The position numbers and the translations under genes were made by a program. The notes beneath the pieces were generated by a model. The model was not told the origin of the DNA, made no database searches, and saw nothing but the letters and a program-made list of their open reading frames with translations. Below are positions 17,733 to 26,752 of a stretch of DNA of 64,000 nt, in pieces; positions within the stretch are counted from its first letter, which is position 1; every line of letters begins with the position of its first letter. This DNA comes from Bacteroidales bacterium (GTDB lineage Bacteria; Bacteroidota; Bacteroidia; Bacteroidales; UBA932), in assembly GCA_017557535.1 (NCBI GenBank), contig JAFYYM010000070.1, positions 124,001 through 188,000 on the forward strand, written 5' to 3'.

Positions 17733-19132
17733 TGATTCGCGGAATCAAACTCTTCTATGATCTTCTCAGCCTTTGAGTAGCCATCAGCTGGAGCTTTCCA
17801 CATGATCGCGAATACAAGGCAACCCAAAATGCCGAACGCGATCGCCACAGCGAACACCGTGTTCCAGCCGAAAGACTTGGCGATCATACCGAAAGCCAGT
17901 CCGGAGACCGTCGTGCTGGCGTATCCGAATATTCCTAGAATACCATTGGCGGAGGCGGCCGCCCTCTTGGTCGCCTGGTTGGAAGCGGCTATTCCAGTGA
18001 GCGCCTGAGGGCCATAGATGAAGAAACTGGACATGATGAGGAAGAATATAGCCAGCCCGGTGTTGGACTGCGGCATCCTCCAGAAAGCGAAGAAGCACAG
18101 AGTGGCCATAACCATGAAAATGAAGCATGTATGGTGAGCCTTGCTCTTGAAGAACCGGTCAGTCACCCATCCCGCCAGCAGAGTGCCTATGATACCACCG
18201 ACTATCTCGGAAGCGGCCACGACATTAGCCGCCGTGGCGATTGGAAGCTGCTTATAATCAGTGAGGAACATCGATCCCCAGTCAAGGATGGTGAACCTTA
18301 TGACATAGACGCAGAAATTAGAGACCGCAAGTATCCATATTATCGGGTTGCGGAACACCATCTTCTTCAGAAGCACCTTGTAAAGAGCATGGGCATGCTC
18401 AGGTGTCTCTGTCTTCTCATCGACAGGTTTTGATGTGACATGCTCGTCAAGAAGTTCCGGACTCGGAAGCCCCACGTCAGACGGGGAATTCTTCAATCCG
18501 AAAAACAGCAGGAAACTGCCGGCGGCCGCGAGAATGGCGGGGATGAAGAAGCACCACTGCCAGGCCTCATAGCCGAATCGTCCAAGGATGAAGGTCCCGA
18601 TCAGAACAGCCACCAAACCAGCGCCGATAGAGTGTGAGCTGTTCCATACACTCTGCTTCGTGGCCAGTTCGGAAGGCTTGATCCAGTGAGCCATCAAGCT
18701 ACCGCAGGGAGGATAACCCATCCCTTGGGTGAAACCGTTTATAAGCCACAAGGAACCAATGAAATAGACCAAACCGACGGTGGCTTTTCCGCTAGCGTCC
18801 ATATAATGGAACAGTCCGTTCATCTGTGGACTGAGACCAATAACGAAATTCACCACCGCTGAAAGCAGAAGTCCCAGCCCCATGATGAATTTCTTCGAGC
18901 GTGCCCTGTCGGAGATGAATCCGTTTATGAAGCGGGAAATACCATAGACTATCCCGTTGAGGGTCAAGAATATACCTAGCTGGGTCTCGTCAAGCCCGAG
19001 CTCGGATTTCAGCGCCGGCATGGCTATGCTGAAGTTCTTCCTCACGAAATAGAACAGGGCGTAACCTATCATGAGGATGATAAGCGTACGCCACTGCCAA
19101 TAGTTGTATTTTTTCTTGATGCTTTGGTCCAT
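17729..19132 (-). CDS. OPA-family sugar-phosphate/glycerol-3-phosphate antiporter (MFS)
   Basis: A 467-residue major facilitator protein with 12 membrane segments and a hydrophilic central loop (residues 205-240). The N-terminal GYALFYFVRKNFSIAMPAL and the SDRARSKKFIMG loop match the GlpT/UhpT (organophosphate:phosphate antiporter) family. Substrate unknown; glpK and glpF lie elsewhere in the window, so glycerol-3-phosphate is possible. A -7 box lies only 4 nt upstream of the ATG, which implies a leaderless or nearly leaderless transcript. Confidence 0.83.
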   Translation of the reverse strand: MDQSIKKKYNYWQWRTLIILMIGYALFYFVRKNFSIAMPALKSELGLDETQLGIFLTLNGIVYGISRFINGFISDRARSKKFIMGLGLLLSAVVNFVIGLSPQMNGLFHYMDASGKATVGLVYFIGSLWLINGFTQGMGYPPCGSLMAHWIKPSELATKQSVWNSSHSIGAGLVAVLIGTFILGRFGYEAWQWCFFIPAILAAAGSFLLFFGLKNSPSDVGLPSPELLDEHVTSKPVDEKTETPEHAHALYKVLLKKMVFRNPIIWILAVSNFCVYVIRFTILDWGSMFLTDYKQLPIATAANVVAASEIVGGIIGTLLAGWVTDRFFKSKAHHTCFIFMVMATLCFFAFWRMPQSNTGLAIFFLIMSSFFIYGPQALTGIAASNQATKRAAASANGILGIFGYASTTVSGLAFGMIAKSFGWNTVFAVAIAFGILGCLVFAIMWKAPADGYSKAEKIIEEFDSANQ

Positions 19133-19136
19133 ATCA

Positions 19137-19144
19137 CAAATATA
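19137..19144 (-). promoter_or_regulatory. -7 promoter box for the antiporter operon
   Basis: TATATTTG on the minus strand; its downstream edge is 4 nt from the ATG at 19132, so transcription should begin at or just before the start codon. Confidence 0.5.
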
Positions 19145-19176
19145 AATAATTCCCCTTTTTACTTGAAGATATTTCG

Positions 19177-19184
19177 TACTTTTG
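19177..19184 (+). promoter_or_regulatory. -7 promoter box for the HAD-esterase-lplA operon
   Basis: TACTTTTG, exact TAnnTTTG match, 7 nt before the ATG at 19192. It leaves a leader of only a few nucleotides and no ribosome-binding site. Confidence 0.5.
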
Positions 19185-19191
19185 TGTATCT

Positions 19192-20055
19192 ATGGACAAG
19201 AAAGAGAACTACAACTTGTTTTTGACGGCGGAGCAAAAGGAGAAACTGCGCCGAATCCGGCACCTGGCCCTCGACATGGACGGGACCATCTACATGGAGA
19301 ACAATTTATTCCCCTTCACGATCCAGACACTGGATGCGCTTAAGGCCGCCGGTGTGGGCCATTCCTTCCTCACCAACAATCCTACGAAGTCTGTGGGCGA
19401 CTATGTCGCGAAGCTGGCCAGAATGGGGATAGACTGCGCCTGGGAGGACATGTACACCACCCCGATAGCTACGATCGACTATATCAAGAAGACATATCCC
19501 CAGGTCAAAAGGCTGTTCATGCTCGGCACGCCCAGCATGCGGGAACAGTTTGTCCAGGCAGGTTTCGTCTCTTGCGAGGACGATCCGGCCGACAGGCCGG
19601 ACATGCTCATCGTGGCCTTCGACACAACCCTGGTATATCCACGCCTTTGCAGGGCCGCCTGGTGGGCGAAACAGGGGATCCCCTACATCGCCACCAATCC
19701 GGACTGGGTCTGCCCTACCGACGCCGAGACCGTCCTGGTGGACTGCGGCTCTCTCCAGAAATGCATCGAGGCTGCGACCGGCCGGCGGCCCGACAAGGTC
19801 ATGGGCAAACCTGACCCGACTATGCTGGACGGGATCCGGGACCGTCATGGCTTGAGACCGGAGGAGATCGCGATGGTCGGAGACCGGATCTACACCGACA
19901 TCGAGATGGGACGGAGGGCCGGAGCCGTAAGCGTGTTGGTTCTTTCTGGCGAGACGACCCTTGAGACAGCCCTCAAGGCCGGAACGGCAGACTTTATCAC
20001 AAGGGATCTGGAAGAACTCGGATATCTTATTCTCGAAAGCCGTAAACAACTGTAA
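19192..20055 (+). CDS. NagD-type HAD-IIA sugar-phosphate phosphatase
   Basis: A 287-residue HAD hydrolase of the IIA (NagD) group. Motif I is DMDGT with nucleophile Asp28 and acid Asp30; motif II is the TNN in FLTNNPTKS; motif III/IV include KPDP (about 206) and VGDRIYTDIEMG. The large C2 cap sits between motifs II and III. NagD-like enzymes dephosphorylate sugar phosphates or nucleotides; the substrate is not readable. The stop is directly followed by the ATG of the esterase gene. Codon use (CGG, CCG) looks more GC-rich than in the dcw cluster. Confidence 0.88.
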   Translation: MDKKENYNLFLTAEQKEKLRRIRHLALDMDGTIYMENNLFPFTIQTLDALKAAGVGHSFLTNNPTKSVGDYVAKLARMGIDCAWEDMYTTPIATIDYIKKTYPQVKRLFMLGTPSMREQFVQAGFVSCEDDPADRPDMLIVAFDTTLVYPRLCRAAWWAKQGIPYIATNPDWVCPTDAETVLVDCGSLQKCIEAATGRRPDKVMGKPDPTMLDGIRDRHGLRPEEIAMVGDRIYTDIEMGRRAGAVSVLVLSGETTLETALKAGTADFITRDLEELGYLILESRKQL

Positions 20056-20634
20056 ATGAAGATATTGTTCATACACGGCCTGGCTTCTTCCGGAGCCTAC
20101 AAGATGGCTTCCTCGCTCAGGATTCTGGTTAAAGGCAGCGAGGTGATCGCTCCCGACGTGCCGATAGAGCCATCCGAAGCCCTCTACCTGCTTGAAGGAA
20201 TATGCCTGGATGAGGATCCCGACCTGGTTGTGGGACTCTCGCTCGGAGGTTTCTGGGCCCAGAAGCTCCGGGGCCGCCGGAAACTGCTGGTCAACCCGGA
20301 CCTGCACCCTTCCTCCATGCTGCGCTCGAAGTTGGGAGTGATGGAGTATCTCTCCCCTCGCCGTGACGGAGCGTTGTCTTTCAATATCACCGAAGAGATC
20401 TGCGACGAGTATGAGGCGATGGAAATGTCTCAATTTGAAGGACTTGAGCCGGAGGAGACAAACCTGTCCACAGGCATGTTCGCCGACCGGGACGAGATGG
20501 TGGACTGCTTTGACGAGTTCAACTACCATTACCCGGGAAGAGGGATCCGCTATCCTGGGACCCACCTTCCTAACTTTCCAGAGATAAAGAAGTATTTCCT
20601 TCCTGTGATCCTAAATGAGATATCTCCTGAATAA
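20056..20634 (+). CDS. YqiA/YcfP-like alpha/beta hydrolase
   Basis: A 192-residue small alpha/beta hydrolase. FIHGLASSG is the oxyanion-hole HG motif at the N-terminus, and GLSLGG carries the nucleophile Ser62. A terminal His is expected near HLPNF (about 177). The YqiA group are small esterases of unknown physiological substrate. It overlaps lplA by 20 nt, so the two are translationally linked. Confidence 0.75.
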   Translation: MKILFIHGLASSGAYKMASSLRILVKGSEVIAPDVPIEPSEALYLLEGICLDEDPDLVVGLSLGGFWAQKLRGRRKLLVNPDLHPSSMLRSKLGVMEYLSPRRDGALSFNITEEICDEYEAMEMSQFEGLEPEETNLSTGMFADRDEMVDCFDEFNYHYPGRGIRYPGTHLPNFPEIKKYFLPVILNEISPE

Positions 20635-21568
20635 CTCCACCGACCCGTATTACAATATGGCCCTGGACGAGTTCTGCCTTGAGAACATCGTCTCAGACGA
20701 GCCATATTTCTATCTCTGGAGAAACAGGCCCTCGGTCATCATCGGCCTCAACCAGAACGCCTATTCAGAAGTCAACCTTGACTATCTGAAAGCGAATGGG
20801 ATTCTCCTGGCGCGTCGGGTGACCGGCGGCGGAGCGGTCTACCACGACCTTCAGAACCTCAACTACACCATAATCGGCCCCACCCCCTCCCCGCAACCGA
20901 TGGTGGATGCCCTGCGAGGGCTCGGCGTCCCCGCCGAACTCACCGGCCGCAACGACATATTCGTAGGAGGAAGAAAGGTATCCGGCTATGCCAGAAGGGT
21001 TTCCAAGCGTCAGGAGATCATTCACGGCACCTTGATGTACGACGTGGACATCGATACCCTCACCCATGTCCTGGACGTCCCGGGATCGAAGATGCAGGCC
21101 AAGGGTATCGGTTCCGTGAGGAGCAGGGTTGCCAACCTTAAGGAATATCTCCCCGGTTTCCCTACATTGGACTCTCTGCAGACCACCCTCCAGCAGATTC
21201 TTTCAAACGGGGACGTACTGATCGAGCTGACCGAAGACCAGCTTTCAGAAGTTGAGATGATGGCCAGGGAGAAATTCTCCACATGGGACTTCATCTACGG
21301 CCGCTCTAGACAGACCGGCTTTGTCAGGAAGGCGAAACTCCCCTGCGGAACTGTCGAGGCCAACGTAACCCTTGACCGGGGCCTGATCACAGACATCTCC
21401 TTCAGCGGAGACTTCATGTTCGACCATCCGGTCGAGGAACTCGCATCGTCTCTTGTCGACTGTCGTTTCGAACGCTCGGCTATCAGTCAGGCCCTCGATG
21501 GGGCCGATGTCAGCAGATATTTCCACGGATCGGATGCCGAAGACGTCCTGAACCTGTTTTTCTCATAA
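20615..21568 (+). CDS. lplA: Lipoate-protein ligase A
   Basis: A 317-residue ligase that activates lipoate with ATP and attaches it to lipoyl domains. The signature RRVTGGGAVYHD is at 67-78, and the catalytic Lys121 lies in GGRKVSG. The C-terminal third matches the accessory domain (WDFIYGRSRQ...). Its likely client, the E2 subunit with lipoyl Lys43, is encoded 7 kb away on the other strand; the two operons converge. It overlaps the esterase gene by 20 nt. Confidence 0.93.
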   Translation: MRYLLNNSTDPYYNMALDEFCLENIVSDEPYFYLWRNRPSVIIGLNQNAYSEVNLDYLKANGILLARRVTGGGAVYHDLQNLNYTIIGPTPSPQPMVDALRGLGVPAELTGRNDIFVGGRKVSGYARRVSKRQEIIHGTLMYDVDIDTLTHVLDVPGSKMQAKGIGSVRSRVANLKEYLPGFPTLDSLQTTLQQILSNGDVLIELTEDQLSEVEMMAREKFSTWDFIYGRSRQTGFVRKAKLPCGTVEANVTLDRGLITDISFSGDFMFDHPVEELASSLVDCRFERSAISQALDGADVSRYFHGSDAEDVLNLFFS

Positions 21569-21585
21569 TTGTCCCAACCTTTCGG

Positions 21586-21659
21586 GCCATCGAAGATGGC
21601 ACCCATATCGACCCTTCATTGTTCTTTCCTTCAGCCGAAATGGAGAAAGGGGGTTTTTT
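21586..21659 (+). terminator. Probable terminator region after lplA
   Basis: A perfect hairpin GCCATC-gaa-GATGGC (21586-21600) is followed by a weaker stem CTTTCC...GGAGAAAG and then GGGGGTTTTTT ending at 21659. The T run suits termination of the plus-strand lplA operon. Confidence 0.5.
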
Positions 21660-21768
21660 GCTGGTATGGAAGTGATTGATTAACAGCGAGTTCATAGTTT
21701 TGACGGAGTCAAAAATCAGCACCGTCAGATCACATAATTTGCTAACTATTAATAACTTACATACCAGC
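21660..21768. repeat. 109-nt imperfect palindrome, MITE/REP-like
   Basis: The outer arms GCTGGTATGNAAGTNATTNAT match in 18 of 21 positions between 21660-21680 and 21748-21768. The inner arms TGACGG/CCGTCA (21701-21706 and 21722-21727) have the same centre, 21714. A second local hairpin TTTTGAC-gga-GTCAAAA lies at 21698-21714. It fills the gap between the convergent lplA and M14 operons. No ORF or transposase is inside. It may be a non-autonomous mobile element or a large terminator for the minus-strand operon. Confidence 0.6.
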
Positions 21769-21780
21769 GAAATCGAGGGC

Positions 21781-22962
21781 CTAGCGGTCGGCGTCGCGGA
21801 AATAGGCTGCGATGGTTTTCGCGAGGCTGCGGCCGAAGACACGGCTGGATTCGGGGTTGACCTCAGTTCCGTTGTCGTTGGCGAAGGGAATCTCAAAGCA
21901 GAGGCACACATGTGCTCCCGGTGCGTTCATCCTGGCCCAACTCAGGCAGGACATCCCGTCGGCATAGTTCTTATTCGTGTTCCAGAGGGTTCCGAAAGGC
22001 ACGTTGTAGGAACTGTCATAGGGCAGTCCTTCGGCATATCGGTCGACCAGCGAGATGAACCGTTCTTCAGCTGCGATGTCGGGGATAATGTCAGGATCAC
22101 CGAGAGGATTGTAGAGATATTCATTGATTCCCTGCGCTATCCAAGGACAGTGGAGGTCGAGGATCACCTCGGCGTGCCTCTCCACATAGAGTTCAGAGAT
22201 CGCCTTGGTCTCGGGATAGAGGAACTCCACATAGTCGCGGTTGTGGTCGTGAGGGGCGCGGTACTTGCCCTGGTCACCGCTGGCCGAACCGTCAAAGTCG
22301 GCGAAAGGCGCCACAGTCAGTTCCACGTTGTCCCTGAGCCACTTGCCTGTCTCATTATCTGCGCAAAAGCCCTGGATCACCCCCTCCATGACATAGGAGG
22401 CCATGGTCTCAGAGCAGTGATGACGGGCGGTTATCACGACACGGTGCTTCTCCTCTCCGTCCAGCCTTCCGAAAGAAGCCCTCGGGACTTTCTTTCCGCT
22501 CACGCTCCTGCACAGGACTCCTTTGGTGTACAATTTTTTGTCCAAAGTCCGGAGGAAACGTTTCCAATCCTTTGGGACATAAGGGTGACATTCATAGAAA
22601 TACACATCCTTGTCCTTCGGACCGAAAGTGTATGTGAATGAATTGCCCGCCTTGTCTCCGGTGAAGAAGAATGTCTTGCCCTTGTCAAGGGAGACCACGG
22701 CTCCCCGGGCTCCGACACACAAGCGGGGATACTTGAAAACAAGGGTTTTCCCCTGGGCTCCGCGCACCCTCATGGCCCAGTAGAACCATTCCTCCCTGTT
22801 ACCGGTCAAGTCAGGCTGGACATAGACAGTGTCGCCTGACATCTTTTCCACAACGATATTACCCGCAGGCAGGCGGTCATCAACGCGGACCTTCCTATTG
22901 GAAAAAGCTTGCGCCTGAAATGAGACAAGCGCAAGCAGGACGATGGTGACTAATTTATTCAT
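21781..22962 (-). CDS. M14-family zinc carboxypeptidase
   Basis: A 393-residue secreted protein (signal peptide to about residue 19). An N-terminal beta-rich domain (20-135) precedes the peptidase domain. Zinc ligands are His182 and Glu185 (HHCSE) and His271 (DLHCPW); Asn241-Arg242 (HNRDY) would bind the substrate carboxylate, and a Glu in CFEIPFAN is the likely catalytic base. The arrangement resembles the cytosolic-carboxypeptidase-like M14 branch. Last gene of the E2-E3-E1 operon, 10 nt after the dehydrogenase gene. Confidence 0.83.
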   Translation of the reverse strand: MNKLVTIVLLALVSFQAQAFSNRKVRVDDRLPAGNIVVEKMSGDTVYVQPDLTGNREEWFYWAMRVRGAQGKTLVFKYPRLCVGARGAVVSLDKGKTFFFTGDKAGNSFTYTFGPKDKDVYFYECHPYVPKDWKRFLRTLDKKLYTKGVLCRSVSGKKVPRASFGRLDGEEKHRVVITARHHCSETMASYVMEGVIQGFCADNETGKWLRDNVELTVAPFADFDGSASGDQGKYRAPHDHNRDYVEFLYPETKAISELYVERHAEVILDLHCPWIAQGINEYLYNPLGDPDIIPDIAAEERFISLVDRYAEGLPYDSSYNVPFGTLWNTNKNYADGMSCLSWARMNAPGAHVCLCFEIPFANDNGTEVNPESSRVFGRSLAKTIAAYFRDADR

Positions 22963-22972
22963 AACTCTTTAT

Positions 22973-24247
22973 TCATAACTCGTCGGCGTGGGACAGGAGG
23001 TACTCCTCCGCCTCAACGTTCCAGAGGCCGAAATGCGCCTTGCAAAGACGGTCCAGTTCGGCATATACATGATTGGACTTCCCTTTCTCCTCAAACTCGG
23101 AAATCGCGGTCAGCGGCATCTCCACATGAGTGTAGATAAGCTTCTTGCCACCCTTGATCTCCGGAAGGTGGAGAGTCGTCTCAGGGACCACGTTCAAACC
23201 GCCGATATGGGTCACCAGACCGGCCGGATCCATACCCTTGCCCATCAGGTCGAGGGCTTCCTTCATGTCGTCGGTATTGCCTCCGCTGGTTCCCACGATG
23301 TGGGTAGAGGCATAATGGACGTTGTAGAAGTTGAGCGGTGCCTTGAAGTCGGCGCGGCCCGGTCCGGAGAAGAAGTTCAGGCAGCCGTCCTGCCCAAGGA
23401 TGTCGTCTCCCTGCTCGATCACGGCCGGGACAGGAGCCATGACCACTACTTCGTCGTAGCCGGTACCTCCTGAGATCTCCCTGAGATACCCGGCCGGATT
23501 CTCCACCGTACCGGTATTGACATACCTGAGGTCTATCCCCCTCGATGCGGCGAATTCCTTGGTATAGAGGGTCGCGGCACGGTCAAGCCTGGCCTGGTCG
23601 ATGTCGGTCACGACGAAAAGCGAAGGCCTGCGGTCCTCACGGCGGAGGACATAGTTGATCATGGCGAGACCCATGGGACCTACTCCGGCCAGAAGCGCCA
23701 TCTTGCCGCCGTCCTTTATCTCCATATGGTGGACATACGAACCGGGACGGGTGTGGTAGCAGGCGTGCATAGCCCCGATGACGCAGGAAAGAGGTTCGCT
23801 CAAAGACGCCGGATAGAATCCGGGGCCCTTGTAAGGCAGCAGGCAGCCCTGTTCCATCACCTCCGCAGGGATGATGATGTAGGTTGCGTCACCGCCGATG
23901 TACCTGTAGGAATATCCCGGAGCGGAAAGGACTCCGACCGGGCCGCCCTCATAGTTGAGGGCCGGCTGGATGGAGAACTTGTCCCCCGGCTTGAACTGGT
24001 CCTTCCACTTTGCTCCTACCTCCACGATTTCGCCGGCGAATTCGTGGCCGATGATGGTGGGGTGCTCCGCTATGTCGTCGGGAACCCTCTTGTGGTCCGT
24101 CCCCTGGTGCGACGACTTGTAGGACGACATACAGATGCTGTCGCTGACGACCTTGGCGAGGATCTCGTCATCCTTCATCTGAGGAAGCTCGAACTCTTCA
24201 AGCCTCAGGTCTTCCTTGCCGTAAAGGCGTACCGCTTTTGTCTTCAT
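22973..24247 (-). CDS. Zinc-type alcohol dehydrogenase, L-sorbose-1-phosphate reductase-like
   Basis: A 424-residue medium-chain dehydrogenase/reductase. The zinc-binding N-terminal region contains GHEFAGEIVEVG, and the Rossmann nucleotide-binding loop is GVGPMG near residue 190. The extra length over typical 340-residue enzymes and the KTKAVRLYGKEDLRLEEFELP start resemble SorE, which reduces L-sorbose 1-phosphate to glucitol 6-phosphate. Start at the ATG 24247; an upstream TTG is unlikely. It follows E1 by 10 nt, so it is in the oxo-acid dehydrogenase operon. Confidence 0.72.
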   Translation of the reverse strand: MKTKAVRLYGKEDLRLEEFELPQMKDDEILAKVVSDSICMSSYKSSHQGTDHKRVPDDIAEHPTIIGHEFAGEIVEVGAKWKDQFKPGDKFSIQPALNYEGGPVGVLSAPGYSYRYIGGDATYIIIPAEVMEQGCLLPYKGPGFYPASLSEPLSCVIGAMHACYHTRPGSYVHHMEIKDGGKMALLAGVGPMGLAMINYVLRREDRRPSLFVVTDIDQARLDRAATLYTKEFAASRGIDLRYVNTGTVENPAGYLREISGGTGYDEVVVMAPVPAVIEQGDDILGQDGCLNFFSGPGRADFKAPLNFYNVHYASTHIVGTSGGNTDDMKEALDLMGKGMDPAGLVTHIGGLNVVPETTLHLPEIKGGKKLIYTHVEMPLTAISEFEEKGKSNHVYAELDRLCKAHFGLWNVEAEEYLLSHADEL

Positions 24248-24257
24248 ATTCAATTAA

Positions 24258-26741
24258 TTAAATGCCTTTACGGGCGTGCAGACGCATCTGGGCGACGGTC
24301 TGGTTGCTCGTAGGAACATAGTCTTTAAGTGGAACGATCTTCTCGTTGATCGCGTCAAGGAACCATGACGGCTGGGGGAAGAAAGCTTCCTCAAGCTCGT
24401 GGCAAGGAGTGATCCAGTTGCGGGAGCCAAGCACTACGGGAGCGGCGTCGAGATAATCGAAGGCCATCTCGGTGATATTGGCCGCAAGGTCATTGAGATA
24501 TGAGCCGCGTGCGCAAGCGTCACCGGCCACGATGATCCGGCCGGTCTTCTTGACGGACTCGATCACCTTGTCGTAGTTGAACGGCACGAGGGAACGGGCG
24601 TCAATGACCTCTGCTTCCATGCCATACTTCTCCTTCAGGATATCGGCAGCCTCAAGAGCCCTGTACAGGGTGGCGCCGATCGTAAGGATAGTGATATCCT
24701 TTCCGGCGCGCTTGACATCAGGCTCACCGATAGGAATCTCGTAATATCCCTCCGGAACACCGCCCTCGTGGAACTTCTCGCCAATACCGTAAAGACGCTG
24801 GCTCTCAAAGAATATGACCGGGTCGGTTCCCTGAAGGGCGGCGTTCATGAGACCCTTGGCATCGTAAGGAGTGACTGGGAAGCAGACCTTCAAGCCAGGG
24901 ATGTGGGTGCAAAGACTTGTCCAATCCTGGCTGTGCTGAGCACCGTACTTGGAACCAACTGAGACTCTGACGACTACCGGCATCTTGAGGATATTGCCTG
25001 ACATGGCCTGCCACTTCGGAAGCTGGTTGAATATCTCATCACCGCAGCATCCGAGGAAGTCGCAGTACATGATCTCAGGGATCACGCGGCCACCGCACAT
25101 CGCATAACCGATAGCGGTACCGATGATAGCCGCCTCAGCGATCGGACTGTTGAACAGACGATGGTACGGAAGCGCCTCGGTCAGACCACGATAAACAGCG
25201 AAAGCGCCACCCCACTCACGGTTCTCCTCACCGTAAGCGACCAAGGAGGCGTCCTTGTAGAAACGGTCAACGATAGCCTCGAAAACTCCGTCCCTGAAGT
25301 TGTAGGACTTCATTGAGCTAACGGGCTTCCCATCCTTATCGAGCCAGAAACGCTCTTTGCCTTTTATCTGCTTAACCCTCGGGTTCTCTTCAAGCGGCAT
25401 AAGCACATCCGGCTTGGCGTCGGAAAGGGAGTCAACGCTCTGGTTGGAGAACATCATCTCACCCAAAAGCTCATCCTGCTTAACCAAATCCATGCGAGGA
25501 GAGACCTCCTCATCTATGGCGAGTTTATAGCATTCGAAGATGTTGGCGTTGACCTCGTCCCGGATAGCGTCAAGAACAGCCTGATCAGCGACACCAGCCT
25601 CGATAAGCTTCTTTCCGAAAGCGACAATGCAGTCTTCCTTCTCCCAGGCCTCAATCTCTTCCTTGGTGCGATAGGAACTCTGGTCGGACGGCGAATGGCC
25701 GCTGTAGCGGTAAGTCACGACATCCAGAAGAGCGGGTCCCTTCTTCTCGAGAAGGTATGCTTTCTTGCGGTAGAAGGCGTCTATGACAGCGAGGGGATTG
25801 TATCCGTCCACTCTCTCGGCGTCCATAGCGTCAGCCTTGAATCCTGCGCCCAGACGAGCCGGGAAGGTGTAACCCATTGTCTCACCCTTGGTCTGGCCAC
25901 CCATCGCATACTGGTTGTCCATCACATTGAAGAGAACCGGCAGGCCACCCTTCATATCACCCTCCCAAAGAGTGTTGAACTGGTCCATGGAAGCGAAAGT
26001 CATACCCTCGAGCACAGGGCCGCGGGCCATGGCGCCGTCTCCAAGGTTAGCGACGACAATACCCTTCTTCCTGTTGACTTTCTTATACAAGGCCGCACCG
26101 ACAGCGATAGAACCGCTACCACCTACGATGGCGTTGTTCGGATAAATACCGAAAGGAGTGAAGAAGGTGTGCATCGAACCACCGAGTCCCTTATTGAAAC
26201 CGGTGGTGCGGGCGAATATCTCTGCCATGGCTCCATAGAGCAGGAAGCGGATTCCAAGCTCTTTGGTGTCAGTCCCGGAATATGCCTTCTTGGCGACATT
26301 CAATGTAGCGCCGCCCCAAAACTCCTCCATTACTTTCTTGAGCTCATCCTCTGGAAGGATCTGGATTGAGCGGAGTCCCTTGGCGAGAATCTCACCGTGG
26401 GAACGATGGCTTCCGAATATGAAGTCATTGGTGTCAAGGGCATAAGCCATACCCACGGCCGCTGCCTCCTGGCCTGCTGAGAGGTGTGCGGGGCCGGGAT
26501 TGTTGTAAGCCACACCGTTGTACCCTCCGGTGGTCTTAACGAGGTTGAGCATGGTCTCGAACTCGCGGATATAGGACATGTCCCTGAATATCCTGAGAAG
26601 ATCCTCTTTGGTGAAACGGCCGTCCTTGAGCTCTTCCTTGACGGTCTTGTTGTACTTCATCACCGGAATGGCCGGGAGTTTGAGCTCATGTTCCTGGGGA
26701 CGCAGTGTGACTTCAGGATCGATATATAGCGCTTTTGGCAT
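24258..26741 (-). CDS. 2-oxo acid dehydrogenase E1, fused alpha and beta subunits
   Basis: An 827-residue thiamine-diphosphate enzyme that decarboxylates a 2-oxo acid and transfers the acyl group to lipoyl-E2. The alpha half (about 40-420) has HLSAGQEA and the ThDP motif LGDGAMARG...; the beta half (about 480-827) starts with FRDGVFEAIVDRFYKD and has the conserved EENREWGGAF. The fused alpha-beta layout and overall sequence resemble branched-chain 2-oxoacid dehydrogenase E1, but pyruvate cannot be excluded. It follows E3 by 11 nt. Confidence 0.88.
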   Translation of the reverse strand: MPKALYIDPEVTLRPQEHELKLPAIPVMKYNKTVKEELKDGRFTKEDLLRIFRDMSYIREFETMLNLVKTTGGYNGVAYNNPGPAHLSAGQEAAAVGMAYALDTNDFIFGSHRSHGEILAKGLRSIQILPEDELKKVMEEFWGGATLNVAKKAYSGTDTKELGIRFLLYGAMAEIFARTTGFNKGLGGSMHTFFTPFGIYPNNAIVGGSGSIAVGAALYKKVNRKKGIVVANLGDGAMARGPVLEGMTFASMDQFNTLWEGDMKGGLPVLFNVMDNQYAMGGQTKGETMGYTFPARLGAGFKADAMDAERVDGYNPLAVIDAFYRKKAYLLEKKGPALLDVVTYRYSGHSPSDQSSYRTKEEIEAWEKEDCIVAFGKKLIEAGVADQAVLDAIRDEVNANIFECYKLAIDEEVSPRMDLVKQDELLGEMMFSNQSVDSLSDAKPDVLMPLEENPRVKQIKGKERFWLDKDGKPVSSMKSYNFRDGVFEAIVDRFYKDASLVAYGEENREWGGAFAVYRGLTEALPYHRLFNSPIAEAAIIGTAIGYAMCGGRVIPEIMYCDFLGCCGDEIFNQLPKWQAMSGNILKMPVVVRVSVGSKYGAQHSQDWTSLCTHIPGLKVCFPVTPYDAKGLMNAALQGTDPVIFFESQRLYGIGEKFHEGGVPEGYYEIPIGEPDVKRAGKDITILTIGATLYRALEAADILKEKYGMEAEVIDARSLVPFNYDKVIESVKKTGRIIVAGDACARGSYLNDLAANITEMAFDYLDAAPVVLGSRNWITPCHELEEAFFPQPSWFLDAINEKIVPLKDYVPTSNQTVAQMRLHARKGI

Positions 26742-26752
26742 GGTTTGACTAA

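Noticed and set aside
19306..20565. 419-codon minus-strand ORF across the HAD phosphatase and esterase genes
   Set aside because: Antisense shadow in GC-rich coding DNA; no motif, and both plus-strand genes have complete catalytic signatures.
21676..22641. 321-codon plus-strand ORF across the M14 peptidase gene
   Set aside because: Antisense to a gene with intact zinc and substrate residues; it also begins inside the palindrome.
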